DNA of 64,000 nt from Toxotes chatareus (GCA_016801885.1 CM028896.1:558001-622000), one strand, 5' to 3'. Counted from the first letter of the stretch, positions 26,201-37,588 are shown. A program made the numbers and translations. The notes: a model not told the origin generated them from the sequence alone.

Positions 26201-29200
26201 GTGCCTGTTTTTGTTTTATTTCCTGATAGTGGAAGCCAGAGATGCTGAAATAAAGATGCTAATGGAGACAAAGGATCTGAATCTGGAGGAGATGAAGAAG
26301 AGGCTGAAGGATCAGGAGAGGGAGAGACAGAGTGAGCTCCTGAAACTACAGATGGAGGTAAATGTAAAGTTGTGATGATGTCTTTGATCGCCGATATGAA
26401 AGCACAGGACAGGACAGGACACTTTTACAGGTGTTTATAATGATCATGTTTCACATGATTCTGAAATATGTGTGTATGTGTAAAAACAAAAGCTTGCAGT
26501 ATTTCACTGGACAATTAATGATTTATCACAGCACAAGAGTTACTGAAAGTTTTTAAAGATTTGTAAGTACAGGCTGGAATTGGTTATTTTCTCCTCATGA
26601 ATTTCAAAGTATAATAACTTGCCGTTTAATCTGTAGGGTTACATCTAGTTTCATGTCTGGACAACATGACTCAATCCACAGCAGCCTCAAGTTTTTTTTC
26701 AGAAACACAAATGAACTAAAGTCTTAATGAATGATTTCTTTGGTTTTTTTTGAGTGGCCAGTTTTTGCTTTACTGGTGTTTTACTCTGTGTGTTTTGGCA
26801 GTTTGGTGCAAAGTTAGCCAGAGTTCAGAGTGCAGCTCAGTGGAGCCAGCAGCAGCAGCAACAACAACATGGCTCCAAACTTCTTCCTCAGAGTGTCTTC
26901 AAAAGGGTGAGCAACCCACACAGAACCTCTAATGTCCTCTTGCTTTCAGTATACAGTGGGTACAGAAAGTATTCAGACCCCCTTAAATTTTTCACTCTTT
27001 GTTATATTGCAGCCATTTGCTAAAATAATTTAAGTTCATTTTCTTTCCTCATTAATGTACACACAGCACTCCATGTTGACAGAGAAACACAAAATTGTAG
27101 AAATATTTGCAGATTTATTAAAAAAGAAAAATTGAAATATAACTGATTGGACTTGATTAGGAAGGCCACACACCTGTCTGTGTAAGACCTCACAGCTCAC
27201 AGTGCATGTCAGAGCAAATGAGAATCATGAGGTCAAAGGAACTGCCTGAAGAGCTCAGAGACAGAATTGTGGCAAGGCACAGATCTGGCCAAGGTTACCA
27301 AAAAAAATTCTGCTGCACTTCCTAAGAGCACAGTGGCCTCCATAATCCTTAAATGGAAGATGTTTGGGACGACCAGAACCCTTCCTAGAGCTGGCCGTCT
27401 GGCCAAACTGAGCAATCGAGGGAGAAGAGCCTTGGTGAGAGAGGTAAAGAAGAACCCAAAGATCACTGTGGCTGAGCTCCAGAGATGCAGTCGGGAGATG
27501 GAAGAAAATTCTAGAAAGTAAACCATCACTGCAGCCCTCCACCAGTCGGGGCTTTATGGCAGAGTGGCCTGACGGAAGCCTCTCCTCAGTGCAAGACACA
27601 TGAAAGCCTGCATGGAGTTTGCTAAAAAACACCCGAAGGACTCCAAGATGGTGAGAAATAAGATTCTCTGGTCTGATGAGACCAAGATAGAACTTTTTGG
27701 CCTTAATTCTAAGTGGTATGTGTGGAGAAAACCAGGCACTGCTCATCTCCTGTCCAATACAGTCCCAACAGTGAAGCATGGGGGTGGCAGCATCATGCTG
27801 TGGGGGTGTTTTTCAGCTGCAGGGACAGGACGACTGGTTGCAATCGAAGGAAAGATGAATGCGGCCAAGTACAGGGATATCCTGGATGAAAACCTTCTCC
27901 AGAGTGCTCAGGACCTCAGACTGGGCCGACGGTTCACCTTCCAACAAGACAATGACCCTAAGCACACAGCTAAAATAATGAAGGAGTGGCTTCAGGACAA
28001 CTCCGTGACTGTTCTTGAATGGCTCAGCCAGAGCCCTGACTGAAACCCACTTGAGCATCTCTGGAGAGACCTGAAAATGGCTGTCCACCAACGTTCACCA
28101 TCCAACCTGACAGACCTGGAGAGGATCTGCAAGGAGGAATGGCAGAGGATCCCCAAATCCAGGTGTGAAAAACTTGTTGCATCATTCCCAAAAAGACTCA
28201 TGGCTGTATTAGCTCAAAAGAGTGCTTCTCCTAAATACTGACTAAAGGGTCTGGAAACTTATGGCCGTGTGATATTTCAGTTTTTCTTTTTTGATAAATC
28301 TGCAAAAATTTCTATAATTTCATGTTTCTCTGTTGATATGGGGTGCTGTGTGTACATTAATGAGGGAAAAAATAAACTTAAATGATTTTAGCAAATGGCT
28401 GCAATATAACAAAGAGTGAAAAATTTAATGGGGTCTGAATACTTTCCGTACCCACTGTAGAATTTAATTAACAAGTGCAAAACAAATTGAGGTGGTAACC
28501 AAACTGTAACTCAAATTCTTGTTGTGCAGAAGCATACAACTCTGGAAAAAAAAATAAGAGCCCACTGAAAATTCTTCTGAAATCTGTATCTCTACAAGTA
28601 TGACAGCCATTCCGTTCCTGTGTATGTTGAATTCCAACACAAGCACATACTGATTAGGTGATCACCTGAACCAAATCCTATTAAATGAGGAAAAGGATAA
28701 AAACCACTGCTGTGGTCATCACTGTCCTCTTGCAATAGGACCGGCTGGATGGCAAAAACAGTGCTAGTAGTACCTCAAAAGTAATAGCAATCAAAAAATA
28801 ACTACTGACCATGCCAAAAGAGTTGAAAAGAAAAGTTTTGTTTGAGGAAAAGAAGGGTTAAATTCTGGCTTTACTGGCAGAGGGATACAGTGAGCATCAG
28901 GTTGCTTCCATCCTTAAAATTTCTAAGATGGCTGTTCATAAGAACAAGGTCAAGCAGCAGACACTGGGGACAACAAAGCTACAGACTGGCAGAGGGTGAA
29001 AACGGCTCTTCACTGACTGGGATGACCGTCAACTCATTCGAATGTCACTCAGCAACCGTAAGATGACGTTAAGTGACCTACAAAAAGAATGGCACATGGC
29101 AGCTGGGGTGAAGTGCATGGCGAGAACAGTTCAAAACAGGCTCCTAGGGGCAGGGCTCAAGTTGTGTAAAGCTAGAAAAAAACCCTTCATCAATGAGAAG

Positions 29201-30727
29201 CAAAGAAGAGCCAGGCTGAGGTTTGCAAAAAGACCATAAGGATTGACCATAGAGGACTGGAGTACGGTCATCTTCTCTGATGAGTCCAGTTTTCAGCTTT
29301 GCCCAACACCTGGTCGTCTAATGGTTAGACGGAGACCTGGAGAAGCCTACAAGCCACATTGTCTCGCACCCACTGTGAAATTTGGTGGGTGATCAGAGAT
29401 GATCTGGAGGTGCTTCAGCAAGGCTGGAATCAGGCAGATTCGTCTTTGTGAAGGACGCATGAATCAAGCCACGTACAAGGTTATCTTGGAAGATAACTTG
29501 CTTCCTTCTGCTCTGACTATGTTCCCCAACTCTGAGGATTGGTTTTTCCAGCAGGACAATGCTCCATGCCACACAGCCAGGTCAATCAAGGTGTGGATGA
29601 AGGACCACCAGACCAAGACCATGTCATGGCCAGCCCGATCTCTAGACCTGAACCCCATTGGAAAACCTCTGGAATGTGATCAAGAGGAAGATGGATGGTC
29701 ACAAGCCGTCAAACAACGTTGAGCTGCTTGAATTTTTGCGTCAGGAGTGGCATAATGTCACCCAACAGCAACGTGAAAGACCGGTGGAGAGCATGGCAAG
29801 ACGCTTGAAAGCTGTGAAATATTGATTTCTGAACTCTTCCTAACTTAACTTAAAACAGTCAGAGAAATGTTGTCAGTAGTTTATAGAATAAAACAAAAAT
29901 GTTCTTTTTACTCAAACACATACCTATATATAGTAACATCAGAGAAACTGATCATTTTGCCGTGGTCTCTTAATTTTTTCCAGAGCTGTATGTCGTAAGT
30001 GCCGGAGTGATGACAAAATCTTGAGTTTAACTGATATTACTCATGTTTGATCCTGCAAGATGTTTTGGGTTTGCATGTGTTTGCAAGTACGTCCTTGGAG
30101 TGAAACTTCGGCTGAGAGCAGACCAGAGTCCCATTAGATCTGAGTGCATGTCTCATCCTATCAGTCTCCTCCTTCTAAGTAACACCAGGCTTCTTCCCAG
30201 CATGCTCACTCAGCTTTTTCCATTAGCCCTAATTGGCATTCACCCCTGTGAGAAGCCGCTCTTTTTCTAATCATTGTGAATTGAATACAAATTTAAAGAC
30301 ACCACCTTTTGGGTATTGGACATTGTGATGTGTATTTTTCATTATTTTTGAATATTGTAGAGTCAGAATAATTTCAGAAATCATAAACAATAATGAATTT
30401 GTTCCATTTGTTCCAGCCCCAGAAGACAATTGATTAGCAATTACTGAACAGAGAACACACCACATGGAAACAGTCTGTGCATACAGGCAGCCATTTAGTG
30501 TCGTATGCCTTGTTTATACTGCCTTTATCGTGTGTGTGTGTGTGTGTGTGTGTCTGTGTCTGTGTGTGGTTTAACTGTGCGTGTGTGTGCATCCTCAGAA
30601 GCTGCAGTTCTTCCAGGAGGAGAAGAACAAGGAGATTGTGGCTCTGCGTCAGAGAATCAAAGAGCTGGAAGAGAACCAGCGAGCTGGCGGCCTCAACGAC
30701 AACCTCCTGAAGAGGAGAAAGATTTAA
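16773..30727 (+). CDS. ccdc152: Coiled-coil domain-containing protein 152
   Basis: Predicted 266-residue, almost entirely helical coiled-coil protein of unknown function. Its human relative is about 254 residues and also lies next to GHR. Exons: 16773-16835 (or the duplicate 15983-16045), 17334-17439, 24175-24243, 24609-24673, 25763-25898, 26230-26357, 26802-26906, 30599-30727, all phase-compatible with GT/AG borders. The N-terminus reads MAKLSCVNLDQLMEEFAQLEQ in two identical copies of exon 1. Later exons are rich in Glu, Lys, Arg, Gln and Leu with heptad-like spacing. Exon 7 has a short polyglutamine run. The protein ends KRRKI. Intron 2 is expanded by a nested transposon and intron 7 by two Tc1-like elements, yet every exon is open. 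The assignment rests on synteny, length and coiled-coil character. Confidence 0.85.
17481..17720 (+). repeat. Diverged 137-bp tandem duplication in ccdc152 intron 2
   Basis: A segment starting near 17489 (GCTGTTCTGT) and ending at a CTCTGCTGGTGGTTTT phrase is repeated at an offset of 137 bp starting near 17626. The copies share most of a roughly 100-bp core with scattered substitutions. No coding capacity is seen. Confidence 0.7.
17881..18024 (+). repeat. 5' LTR of the Ty3/Gypsy-like element
   Basis: 144 bp, starting right after the ACCCC target duplication. It aligns along its whole length with 22349-22499 but lacks a roughly 12-bp insertion present in the 3' copy. Its last bases read TTAAA instead of TTACA, one of the degenerate changes. 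Confidence 0.85.
18063..18890 (+). pseudogene. gag-like region of the Gypsy element, broken
   Basis: Encodes a retrotransposon capsid-type domain with the phrase FLHVAGDEAIKVFNTF and a long open stretch from 18180 to 18497. Zinc-knuckle-like cysteines follow (CTRCDYRHEPRKC and CKACHRKNYYAKMC, the latter with Tyr in place of the usual His). A frameshift near 18137 and a stop near 18497 interrupt it. The role would have been to form the cytoplasmic particle that packages the element RNA. Confidence 0.8.
18900..21930 (+). pseudogene. pol region (protease, RT, RNase H, integrase) of the Gypsy element, broken
   Basis: The protease signature LDTGAD is near 18978. Reverse-transcriptase segments run from about 19340. 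The catalytic YIDD box appears as VIED at 19729-19740, so the Tyr and the first Asp are lost. RNase H (SVDASSEGLGAVLLQE, then ESDHKPLE) spans about 20160-20400. Integrase has a zinc-binding remnant and a core with VDLF, SDNG and SNGQAE-type positions at about 20990-21290. Several in-frame stops and frameshifts separate these blocks. The copy cannot make an active polyprotein. Confidence 0.88.
22349..22499 (+). repeat. 3' LTR of the Ty3/Gypsy-like element
   Basis: 151 bp from TGTACTG to TTACA, preceded by the purine tract GAGAAAGGGAGA and followed by ACCCC and resumption of the Tc1-like sequence. It contains a GAATAAAATA poly(A)-signal-like string. Confidence 0.88.
22864..23839 (+). pseudogene. 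Tc1-like transposase (family A), frameshifted
   Basis: Starts MPKTK at 22864 but shifts frame within about 20 bases. The N-terminal DNA-binding part (DLRKMIIDAHKAGEGYTKLS, then GRGRKRK) is open to 23129. A gap with stops follows, then the DDE part from 23261 with HGGGSIMLWGCF, FQHDNDPKHT and SPDLNPIENLWGKLK. These are typical Tc1/mariner motifs for cut-and-paste transposition at TA sites. The copy is inactive as written. Confidence 0.88.
26954..28457 (+). mobile_element. Tc1-like DNA transposon (family B)
   Basis: A 1504-bp element with ends CAGTGGGTACAGAAAGTATT and the inverted counterpart at 28457, flanked by TA (26952-26953, 28458-28459). It lies in ccdc152 intron 7, only 47 bp after the exon 7 donor, in the sense orientation. 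It is complete in outline with a broken transposase inside. Confidence 0.93.
27228..28241 (+). pseudogene. Tc1-like transposase (family B), broken
   Basis: Begins MRSKELPEELRDRIVARHRS, then shifts frame at an A-run near 27300. A stop follows ENSRK at 27519-27521, and the LNP motif is spoiled by a stop just after QSPD (28041-28043). DDE-region phrases SDETKIELFG, HGGGSIMLWGCFSAAGTG and FQQDNDPKHTAKIM are clear. It ends ASPKY at 28241. Confidence 0.88.
28537..29988 (+). mobile_element. Tc1-like DNA transposon (family C)
   Basis: A 1452-bp element bounded by CAACTCTGGAAAAAAAAATA at 28537 and its diverged inverted copy ending CCAGAGCTG at 29988, with TA at 28535-28536 and 29989-29990. Its ends differ from families A and B. 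It is the immediate neighbour of family B, separated by 79 bp, in the same intron and orientation. Confidence 0.92.
28811..29825 (+). pseudogene. Tc1-like transposase (family C), broken
   Basis: Starts MPKELKRKVLFEEKKG and reaches an early stop. It continues through QHQVASILKISKMAVHKNK-type DNA-binding sequence, FSDESSFQL, FFQQDNAPCHTARSIK and a shifted LNPI segment, ending RRLKAVKY. Stops at several points make it nonfunctional. The FSDESSFQL and CHTA phrasing marks a salmonid/cyprinid-type Tc1 family different from A and B. Confidence 0.88.
30528..30598 (+). repeat. GT-rich microsatellite before ccdc152 exon 8
   Basis: A (GT)n tract with interruptions runs directly up to the acceptor of the last ccdc152 exon (exon begins 30599). 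Length variation here could affect the polypyrimidine region of that splice site. That effect is inference only. Confidence 0.8.
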
Positions 30728-33119
30728 TTTGTTTAGAGGCTAACAGTGCTAACAAGCAGCTGACCTGTCAGCTCTGCAGGTTCATGAAGCCTCTGACTCC
30801 CAGGGGGCAGGAGGAACTGAAGTGTTTTCAAATATCTATTTCAGTTTCATTCAAAGCAAATCGCCTCAGATTCGTTGACTTATTTTACAGATTACTACTT
30901 TACTGCTTCTCATGCACTGTCACACCTGACAAGATTTACTGTTTCACCTCCCTGTTTGCAGGTGACTAGTGTGCAGAGAGTACATTTAAATACAGGTTGT
31001 ATTCCTGTCTAAGGCTTTAATCCAATCAGATGCCTGCTGGGAGGGGAGGGAGGAAGCTATCTGATTGCTTCTTCTGTGTAGATGCACAAGAAACAAGCAG
31101 ATAGCTGGAAGTCCAACCCCATTCAAGGAATTAAACCTATTTATCTCCTTTCATTCAAAGAAAAACAAAATCATTTAACTCTGACTCATTTCCTTGTTTG
31201 TTTTTTTTCAGGTTCCTTGAAAATAAGTTGTTTTCTACTAATTTTGACGTTTTGGAAAAACAGAGTTCTTGAAGTCTGCTTTTTGGAATTTGTTTTCAAT
31301 GATTTCTTTGTTGTTTGTTTCTGTTTAGGAAAGCAGAGGTCTGCAATGATTTGCTTTTCTCTTGTCCCCTTGAGTAATACTATGAATTCATTTGTATACA
31401 CTGCTTTCATTGAGAACATGCATAGTAATATAGTCATCCTGAGTCTTTCTTTATTGATGTGTGCTCAATACTGTCATTCATTTCACAGCATTTAGGATAG
31501 GGTTTTTTTTTTTTTTTTAAAACACATATTCTAGATTTTGGAGGCTATTGGTATTTGGGAGTTGGGAATTTTTTATCGGAGCAATATTGAGCTGATAAAT
31601 AGTTTTTAACATTCCTTTATAAATGTTTGACGTTTTAGAATTTATGCTTACTGGCTCTGTTTGCAGAATTAGATGAGAAGGTAGAAGGTTGTCACCACTT
31701 TCATGTCTCTATGCTGAATATGAAAGTATTGCCAAAAAGTTTTTCAAAATTACATAAACCAACACTCCTGATAAGTATTCCTTAAATTTGGTTATTAAAG
31801 AATTTTGAGCTGAAACAGACATTTATAGGGATACAGATCTGTCTCTGTGGTAAACTTAAATTGTCCATGAGTATTAGTCATGTTGATGTATTGATCAGGC
31901 TCTGTTAGACAAAAGAAAGTAAATTTGAATGTCATGATGTCTTTTGACCGCGGTGTCTCCCTGTTGTCCCTCTGCTGCTGATCACAGGGCCAACACACCT
32001 GAATGAAGACACTCCACCTGGTGCAGCGTTGACCTCATGCTTTGTAATCTCTTTATCTGTTCTGTTCAGCCAGCGTCTAAGGGGGACAGAGAACTAATCT
32101 CTATGGGAACATTGGGTAATACCGTTGCATAACATTTCATCTTCACAAAAGCCAGGGGATCAACCTTAGATGTATAACACAGCCATGTCTCTCTCACAGG
32201 TGTGTTCTCCTACACCTGCAACCCAATGCATTCTGATCATATATACTGTGGGTACAAATGCATGTACACATGAGTCATCTGTTGCGTGTTTTTGGCCTTG
32301 TTTTTGCCGCCCTGCACTGATGTTAACCATTTGAAGGGATTGGGACAGACCTAAATTAAAACAGGATTAGACTTCATGACACCACCTTAATCCTTCGTCT
32401 CATTGAGGAGGAGAGGGTGAAGACAGGAAGAGGTGAGCGGTGATGGGTGGGGCCAGGGAAGCCCTCACCGATGGCTGTCCACTTGACGAATGGCTCGAAC
32501 ATACGTACCTCCTCCCCTCACTCTCCTCCTGTGTTCCCAGCCATCAGTGTACAGTAGTCTGTTAGAAAGGGAAAAACAGGGATGGCAGCATTCTGCTCAG
32601 TGGGATAGGATGTTTTTGAGAGGATTTGGCAGAAACTGAGCCAGACCCCAGCATGTGTCAAGAAAAATAATTATTTTTCCAAAAGTTTTTTTTTTCTTCT
32701 TAGTTTTGTCGCTTGCGGTGGACTCCATGGTGGTGTTTTGATGCAGAACACCAATTTGGAAACTTGGTAAGGAGATGAGAATCTTGTTTTCTACTTTCTT
32801 TTTTTTTTCTAATTTCTCCTGTCCTATTGCAGCCATGTAAGGGTTATATGTTTCCGATATCCAGTAAATATATAGTAGAATGTTATATAATAATTTTTAT
32901 TTATGGGGCCAATAGTTTTATTGTGTTTCAAACATTTCTTTCCTTATTAGGTGCTAACATACAATGTTAATGAGTTGGACCCATTTTGCAGCAGCTTTTT
33001 ACAATGGCAGTGAGGCATCTGAACCCCTCACACCCCCGTTCTGCATAATTTGTGCAAAAGTGGTTTTGGTTTACTGTAATTTTACAGAAAAATGTTTTTG
33101 ATGATGACCTTGTCTCCAG
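30728..33119. other. ccdc152 3'UTR and ccdc152-nim1k intergenic region
   Basis: No exon of a further gene is visible on either strand. In mammals SELENOP overlaps this neighbourhood, but I find no selenoprotein P-like exon here. The segment around 31664-31725 is a repeat relic listed separately. An acceptor (TCTCCAG ending 33119) immediately precedes the nim1k start exon, so an upstream noncoding nim1k exon may lie in this interval. Confidence 0.5.
31660..31730 (+). mobile_element. Relic of a common fish short interspersed repeat
   Basis: The phrase AATTAGATGAGAAG, then CACTTTCATGTCTCTATG and GAATATGAAAG matches, from memory, the middle of a widespread fish repeat whose other parts appear at 46397-46490. 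It is short and diverged, so the assignment is tentative. Confidence 0.35.
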
Positions 33120-33131
33120 CCTGCTACAAAA

Positions 33132-35649
33132 ATGCCTGGAGGCCAGTACCAGGCAACAAGCACTAAGCTCCACCACAGCCACTACAGCCTGACGGACAGC
33201 TCTGATGCCGGCCCCGAGGATGAGGAGGGTGAGGCCCCACCGCGCCTCACCCCTCTGCAGAAGCTCACCGCAGACATGTGCAAGGACGAGAAGACCATCA
33301 AGGAGCTGATCATAGGCCGCAGGGTGGGCTTCTACAAAGTCCGAGGAGAGATCGGTTATGGGGCCTTCTCCAGGGTCAAACTGGCTTTTCACGCCTTGAG
33401 TAAAGGTAGGTGTGTATTTTTTTTAACAGTGTCCTGTTGTTCCAAAATACATCTCACATCTCTACACAGTGTGTGCAAAACAGAGTGGAGTTTGGTTGAA
33501 CCAGAAAATATAAGTAGAGAGCTCTGAGAAGTTCTCTGTCAAGCAGAGGTGCAGAGTTGTAAAGATCCCTTCATATGTCCTCCTGTAGACAAAGTGGCCC
33601 TGAAGATCCTGGATAAGATGAGGCTGGACAGTCAGGCACAGCGCCTGCTCTCCAGGGAGATCAGCAGCATGGAGTCCCTGCAGCATCCCAACGTGGTCCG
33701 TCTGTACGAGGTGGTGGAGACGCCGAGCCGCCTCTACCTCGTGGTGGAGTACGCAGGAGGAGGAGATCTCCACAACAGGATCTGCAGCGAGGGAAAGTTT
33801 TCCGACAACACCAGCAAGATCACCTTCGCCCAGATCCTCTCTGCCATCAAATATATGGTAAGTGACATTATATTGGGATATTCTTAGTTTTTCCTTCATG
33901 GATTTATATTTATTTACCATGATTAGTCATAATAAAATCAAACATTTCGTGATCACAGCTGACTGAGACAGCAGCAGCTTTTCATTTCAGAAAGGTTAAA
34001 AAGAAAAAATCTTTCAAAAAAAAGAGACAAGAGATACTAAAAACATTTTTATTTAAAAAAAAAAAATTTTAATTCTGCAGTTTACTTATCATTAAATTAT
34101 TTCCATCTATTAATCTGCTGATTGCTCTCAATTAATTTACTAATCTAGTGTAGTAGATAACATTAAGTATGGCTTCATTCCACTTTGGTGTGCAGGTTCT
34201 CAGGTCCTGATATTGTGCGTGCTGGCTCATTGGTTTTGCTTAAATGTGTGAACCTGAGCCACTGAAGTGATATTTTCTTGAAGGGCTGACAATTTCCCTT
34301 TGAGCAATTCTCGAACATTCAGGCTTGTCAGCTGTTGTTTGATGAGATGATCAATATCAGTGTAATCTTTGTGCAGTCAGTAGAGAGATTTGCCAAGTTT
34401 ACCTTGGCTGAGAACCAACACGGGAAGCTCGGGGAAACTTAGAGCTAACAGCTGACAAGCTTGGTCTTATTTTTGTGATGGGACTTTCAGCAGGTGTCAT
34501 TTTAAACAGCAGCTTCTTTGCTGCAGGGATCTTGGGAACTCTGTCAATGTACAGCAAGCAGCGTGACATGTTGTGTTTTGAGTAAGTACCAACAAAGATG
34601 GCTTTAAAATTGCTTTCTTTTACTGCAACAGCAGCCTGAAGTTTTGCAAAGCAGGGTCCACTTCTGATAAGCTTTTCACATTTCTTTTCACTCCCAAGTT
34701 GTTTTGATCACGGTGCTTTGAAAAAACAAAAGAGGTCTGATCACTTGTGTTTGATGAACCAATAAAATTGATGACCATGGCTGTTAAATTACTGTCCAGG
34801 TTATACCAACAAAGCCCAAAGACAATCTACAATCTCAGATCTGTTCAATATTTAGAAATGTCAAACCAAAATGTATGTTTTGGTCTGCAGCACAACAGCA
34901 ACATTATCCACCGTGACCTGAAGGCCGAGAACGTTCTGTTCACCAGCAGCGGCTGTGTGAAGGTGGCCGACTTTGGGTTCAGTACGCGGGTTTCAAATCG
35001 CAGTGATGCCCTCGACACCTTCTGTGGCTCTCCGCCTTATGCCGCTCCAGAGCTCTTCAGGGACGAGTGTTACCTGGGGCCCCCGGTGGATGTGTGGGCC
35101 ATGGGGGTCCTGCTTTTCTTCATGGTGACCGGCACCATGCCATTTCGTGCCGAAACCATGGGCAAGCTGCGGCGCTGCATCATCGAAGGCGCCTACACCA
35201 TCCCTCCCTGGGTGCCTGGGCCCTGTCAGAAGCTCATTAAGGGTATTTTAAAGCCAGTCCCCTTGGAGCGCTACGCCGTCGACCAGATGATGGGGTGTGA
35301 TTGGCTCTTACCTGTGGAGTTTCCCTGGTCGTTGGTGCCTCCTGAACCAGCGGGCTCTCTGCAGAACCTGCTGGATTCTGAGTGCGGGGATCTGGAAGAG
35401 GAAGAGGAGGAGGTTAGGAGCTCCCTGGAGGAGCTTGGCTTCACCACGGAGCACCTACAGAACAATCAGCTCAAAGACAGCCGCAGCCCCGTCACCGGGG
35501 TTTATAGAATCCTGCAGCACCGAGTCCAGAAGAACAGGGGCTACGACTGTCTCCCTGTGGTCCGAGGGATGGTTAGGGACCCCAAGAGAGAGGGGCTCCG
35601 GGCTTACAGGGGCCTCAGACACACCTCCAAGTTCTGTGTGCTTTCATAA
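33132..35649 (+). CDS. nim1k: Serine/threonine-protein kinase NIM1 (AMPK-related)
   Basis: Three coding exons, 33132-33405, 33589-33857 and 34891-35649, give 433 residues (human NIM1K is about 436). The kinase domain starts near residue 67 with the glycine loop GEIGYGAFSRVKL. It has the ATP lysine in VALK (97), catalytic loop HRDLKAENVL (188-197) with Asp190, DFG at 208-210 and activation loop LDTFCGSPPYAAPEL. Thr224 matches the LKB1-phosphorylated threonine of AMPK-family kinases. The Met start is chosen because it follows an acceptor by 12 bases and opens the NIM1-like N-terminus. The order ghr-ccdc152-nim1k supports orthology. It is expected to be a cytosolic kinase; substrates are poorly known. 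A canonical AATAAA lies at 36069-36074. Confidence 0.94.
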
Positions 35650-36090
35650 CAGAAAGCACAGAGAAGCTTCAACACAATTTTTATACAAACTTTTTATACC
35701 AACACAGAAGTAGTGATATTTTTTATTTTACATTGTGACTATAGTTTTTACTGTTAAATGCTTTTTCACACTTTGTACTAGCTTTTGATACATTTGTTTT
35801 ACTGTTCCTAGTGCAACTTTTTGGGATAGACTAACCTAAATGTGAAAGTGCCTAATGAAATGAAACCAAAGTGATAGTTGTGAAAGCTTCTGTGTTAACC
35901 TTTGCCCCTTGCAGAAATAGTGAGTTTAGATTCATCCTGTAAAACCTGTATTAACAACTGCAGCAAGGAAATATATAGCTGCTAATGTGTAATTATGTTT
36001 TTCTGGCTTATTTAAAAATTGTTTGATGCAGTAATAATAAGCCTTTTTTTTGGCTTGTGATCCCTTAAAATAAAGCAATGCAACTTGAAA
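35650..36090 (+). other. nim1k: nim1k 3'UTR with poly(A) signal
   Basis: AT-rich sequence after the nim1k stop, with AATAAA at 36069-36074, giving a 3'UTR of about 440 nt. No other feature is seen. Confidence 0.7.
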
Positions 36091-37027
36091 CCTCACAGTG
36101 TAGGTTATGGCCTTAGTGTCTTAGTGTGGACATGAGCTGTAAGCAGTTCAGCCAAAGACTTGATTTTTTTTTTTTTTTTTTTTACTCCTCAGGCCTGAAG
36201 AGGTGAAAGCAAAAGTAAATAGTGAAAATAGTGAGAATGCCCTTTACAGGTTCCCAGAGCCAGACAGCCCTAAAAACAAATAGTTAACGCTGATATAAGG
36301 CAAAAAAAAAAAAAAAAAGTAAATGATTATTATTTTCCCTCATGCATTAACCATTTTATGCAAAAATATATGTGCACATGATTTTGGCCTTTCCTTTGGA
36401 GAACACAGGAAATTAGGAAATAAATTACAAATATTGTTAATATTATTATGATAAGTCTCTTAAAGGGAAAAGAAAAAAAAACGTACTCCTAGTTAAACCA
36501 GTTCTGTCTTTTGAAAAGACTGGCATTGTTTCTGAAAGGAGAAATAAAGTGGTAGCCTAAAAACCTGCCATGTCACGCAGATTTCATTGTGGAGAAAGGG
36601 AGCAGGTGGCAGCCGCTGCTGCTGCTGCTGCTGCACCCAAAACAGAACTGATCTCGCGTCTTTGTGTCCTGTTTACCAAAGTTTCACTAAGTGCCTGCGA
36701 GTAAATAATAGTCCCGACGGCAGCTGGCAGGACACCAGATGATATTCAGGACACTCATCTCCACAACCGGCCCAAACCAGTCAGACCCAACCCGACTGCC
36801 CCCCTCCGGCAGTGGAAACTCACTAACCCTCGGCTCCTCCCAGCCCTGCCCTGCCCGACCCCCACCTGCAGGAAGCGGCAGATGGCGCGGCGTGGCTGCA
36901 GAGACATCTGCTGGCCAGACAATAGGAGCTCTGAGCGGACCGCTGGAGCTGACAGGCCCGGAGCTCCGCTATTGTGCGCTTCTCCATACACATGCAGATG
37001 AGGTCTGCAGGGGGAGGGATTGCAGAG

Positions 37028-37058
<31 letters not shown>

Positions 37059-37269
37059 CTACGGGTAGAACAGCAGATGACAGACCTTAGCGCCTTCCAT
37101 GCAAATTTTTCTGAGTTTTAAACTTTTGTTAGTTTCATTACCGGCCCCTCCTCCCTGACCCCTCACCACCCCCTCCATCCAAACACACACACTACACGCA
37201 ACTCAGGCACAAAAACCCTGCCTTGCACGAGAAAGTGAAAACACACACCAAAAATATATGATCTTTTGT
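36091..37269. other. nim1k-gadd45 intergenic region
   Basis: Contains poly(T) and poly(A) tracts, a short (GCT)n run near 36616 and a GC-rich block at about 36720-37010. That block resembles regulatory DNA more than an exon. I see no gene. Confidence 0.5.
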
Positions 37270-37275
37270 TTTATT
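37270..37275 (-). terminator. Poly(A) signal of the minus-strand gadd45g-like gene
   Basis: TTTATT on the plus strand is AATAAA on the minus strand. It lies about 800 nt beyond the stop codon and 20-320 nt downstream of the hairpin series. It is the first canonical signal after the hairpins. Confidence 0.6.
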
Positions 37276-37297
37276 AAGCATTTTCCACTTACAATTT

Positions 37298-37588
37298 CTA
37301 ATGTGAAACTGATAGAGATATAACTTAGTTTCCAAAATTCTTCCAACAGGGTCAGAATATCTTAAGTCAAATCTTCATTTTTTAAAAAACATTTCTGTCT
37401 TCATTACATAATGAAGTGTTTATAAGATAATCTTACAAATTCTCATATATTTTTTTTAACATTAACTTAATTTAGCCATTTTCTAAAGTGAAACCTTTAG
37501 AGAAAAGACTTTTTTCAAAAAAATTTTTGTTTGTTTTAGAATATTTTTTTTTTTGTCATTGTTAAATTTCTAAAGTGAAACCTTTAGA
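37298..37588 (-). promoter_or_regulatory. 3'UTR hairpin series, left copy (GTTTCA loops)
   Basis: Read on the minus strand. Two hairpins have stem TCTAAAG/CTTTAGA and loop GTTTCA (37569-37588 and 37482-37501). A third, degenerate one, CTATCA-GTTTCA-CATTAG, is at 37298-37315, just before the poly(A) signal. The first lies inside the inverted-repeat arm. The second lies outside it, where the flanks are diverged from the right arm but the hairpin core is kept. Confidence 0.65.

Noticed and set aside
33462..33920. 152-residue minus-strand ORF over nim1k exon 2
   Set aside because: Antisense shadow of a GC-rich kinase exon.
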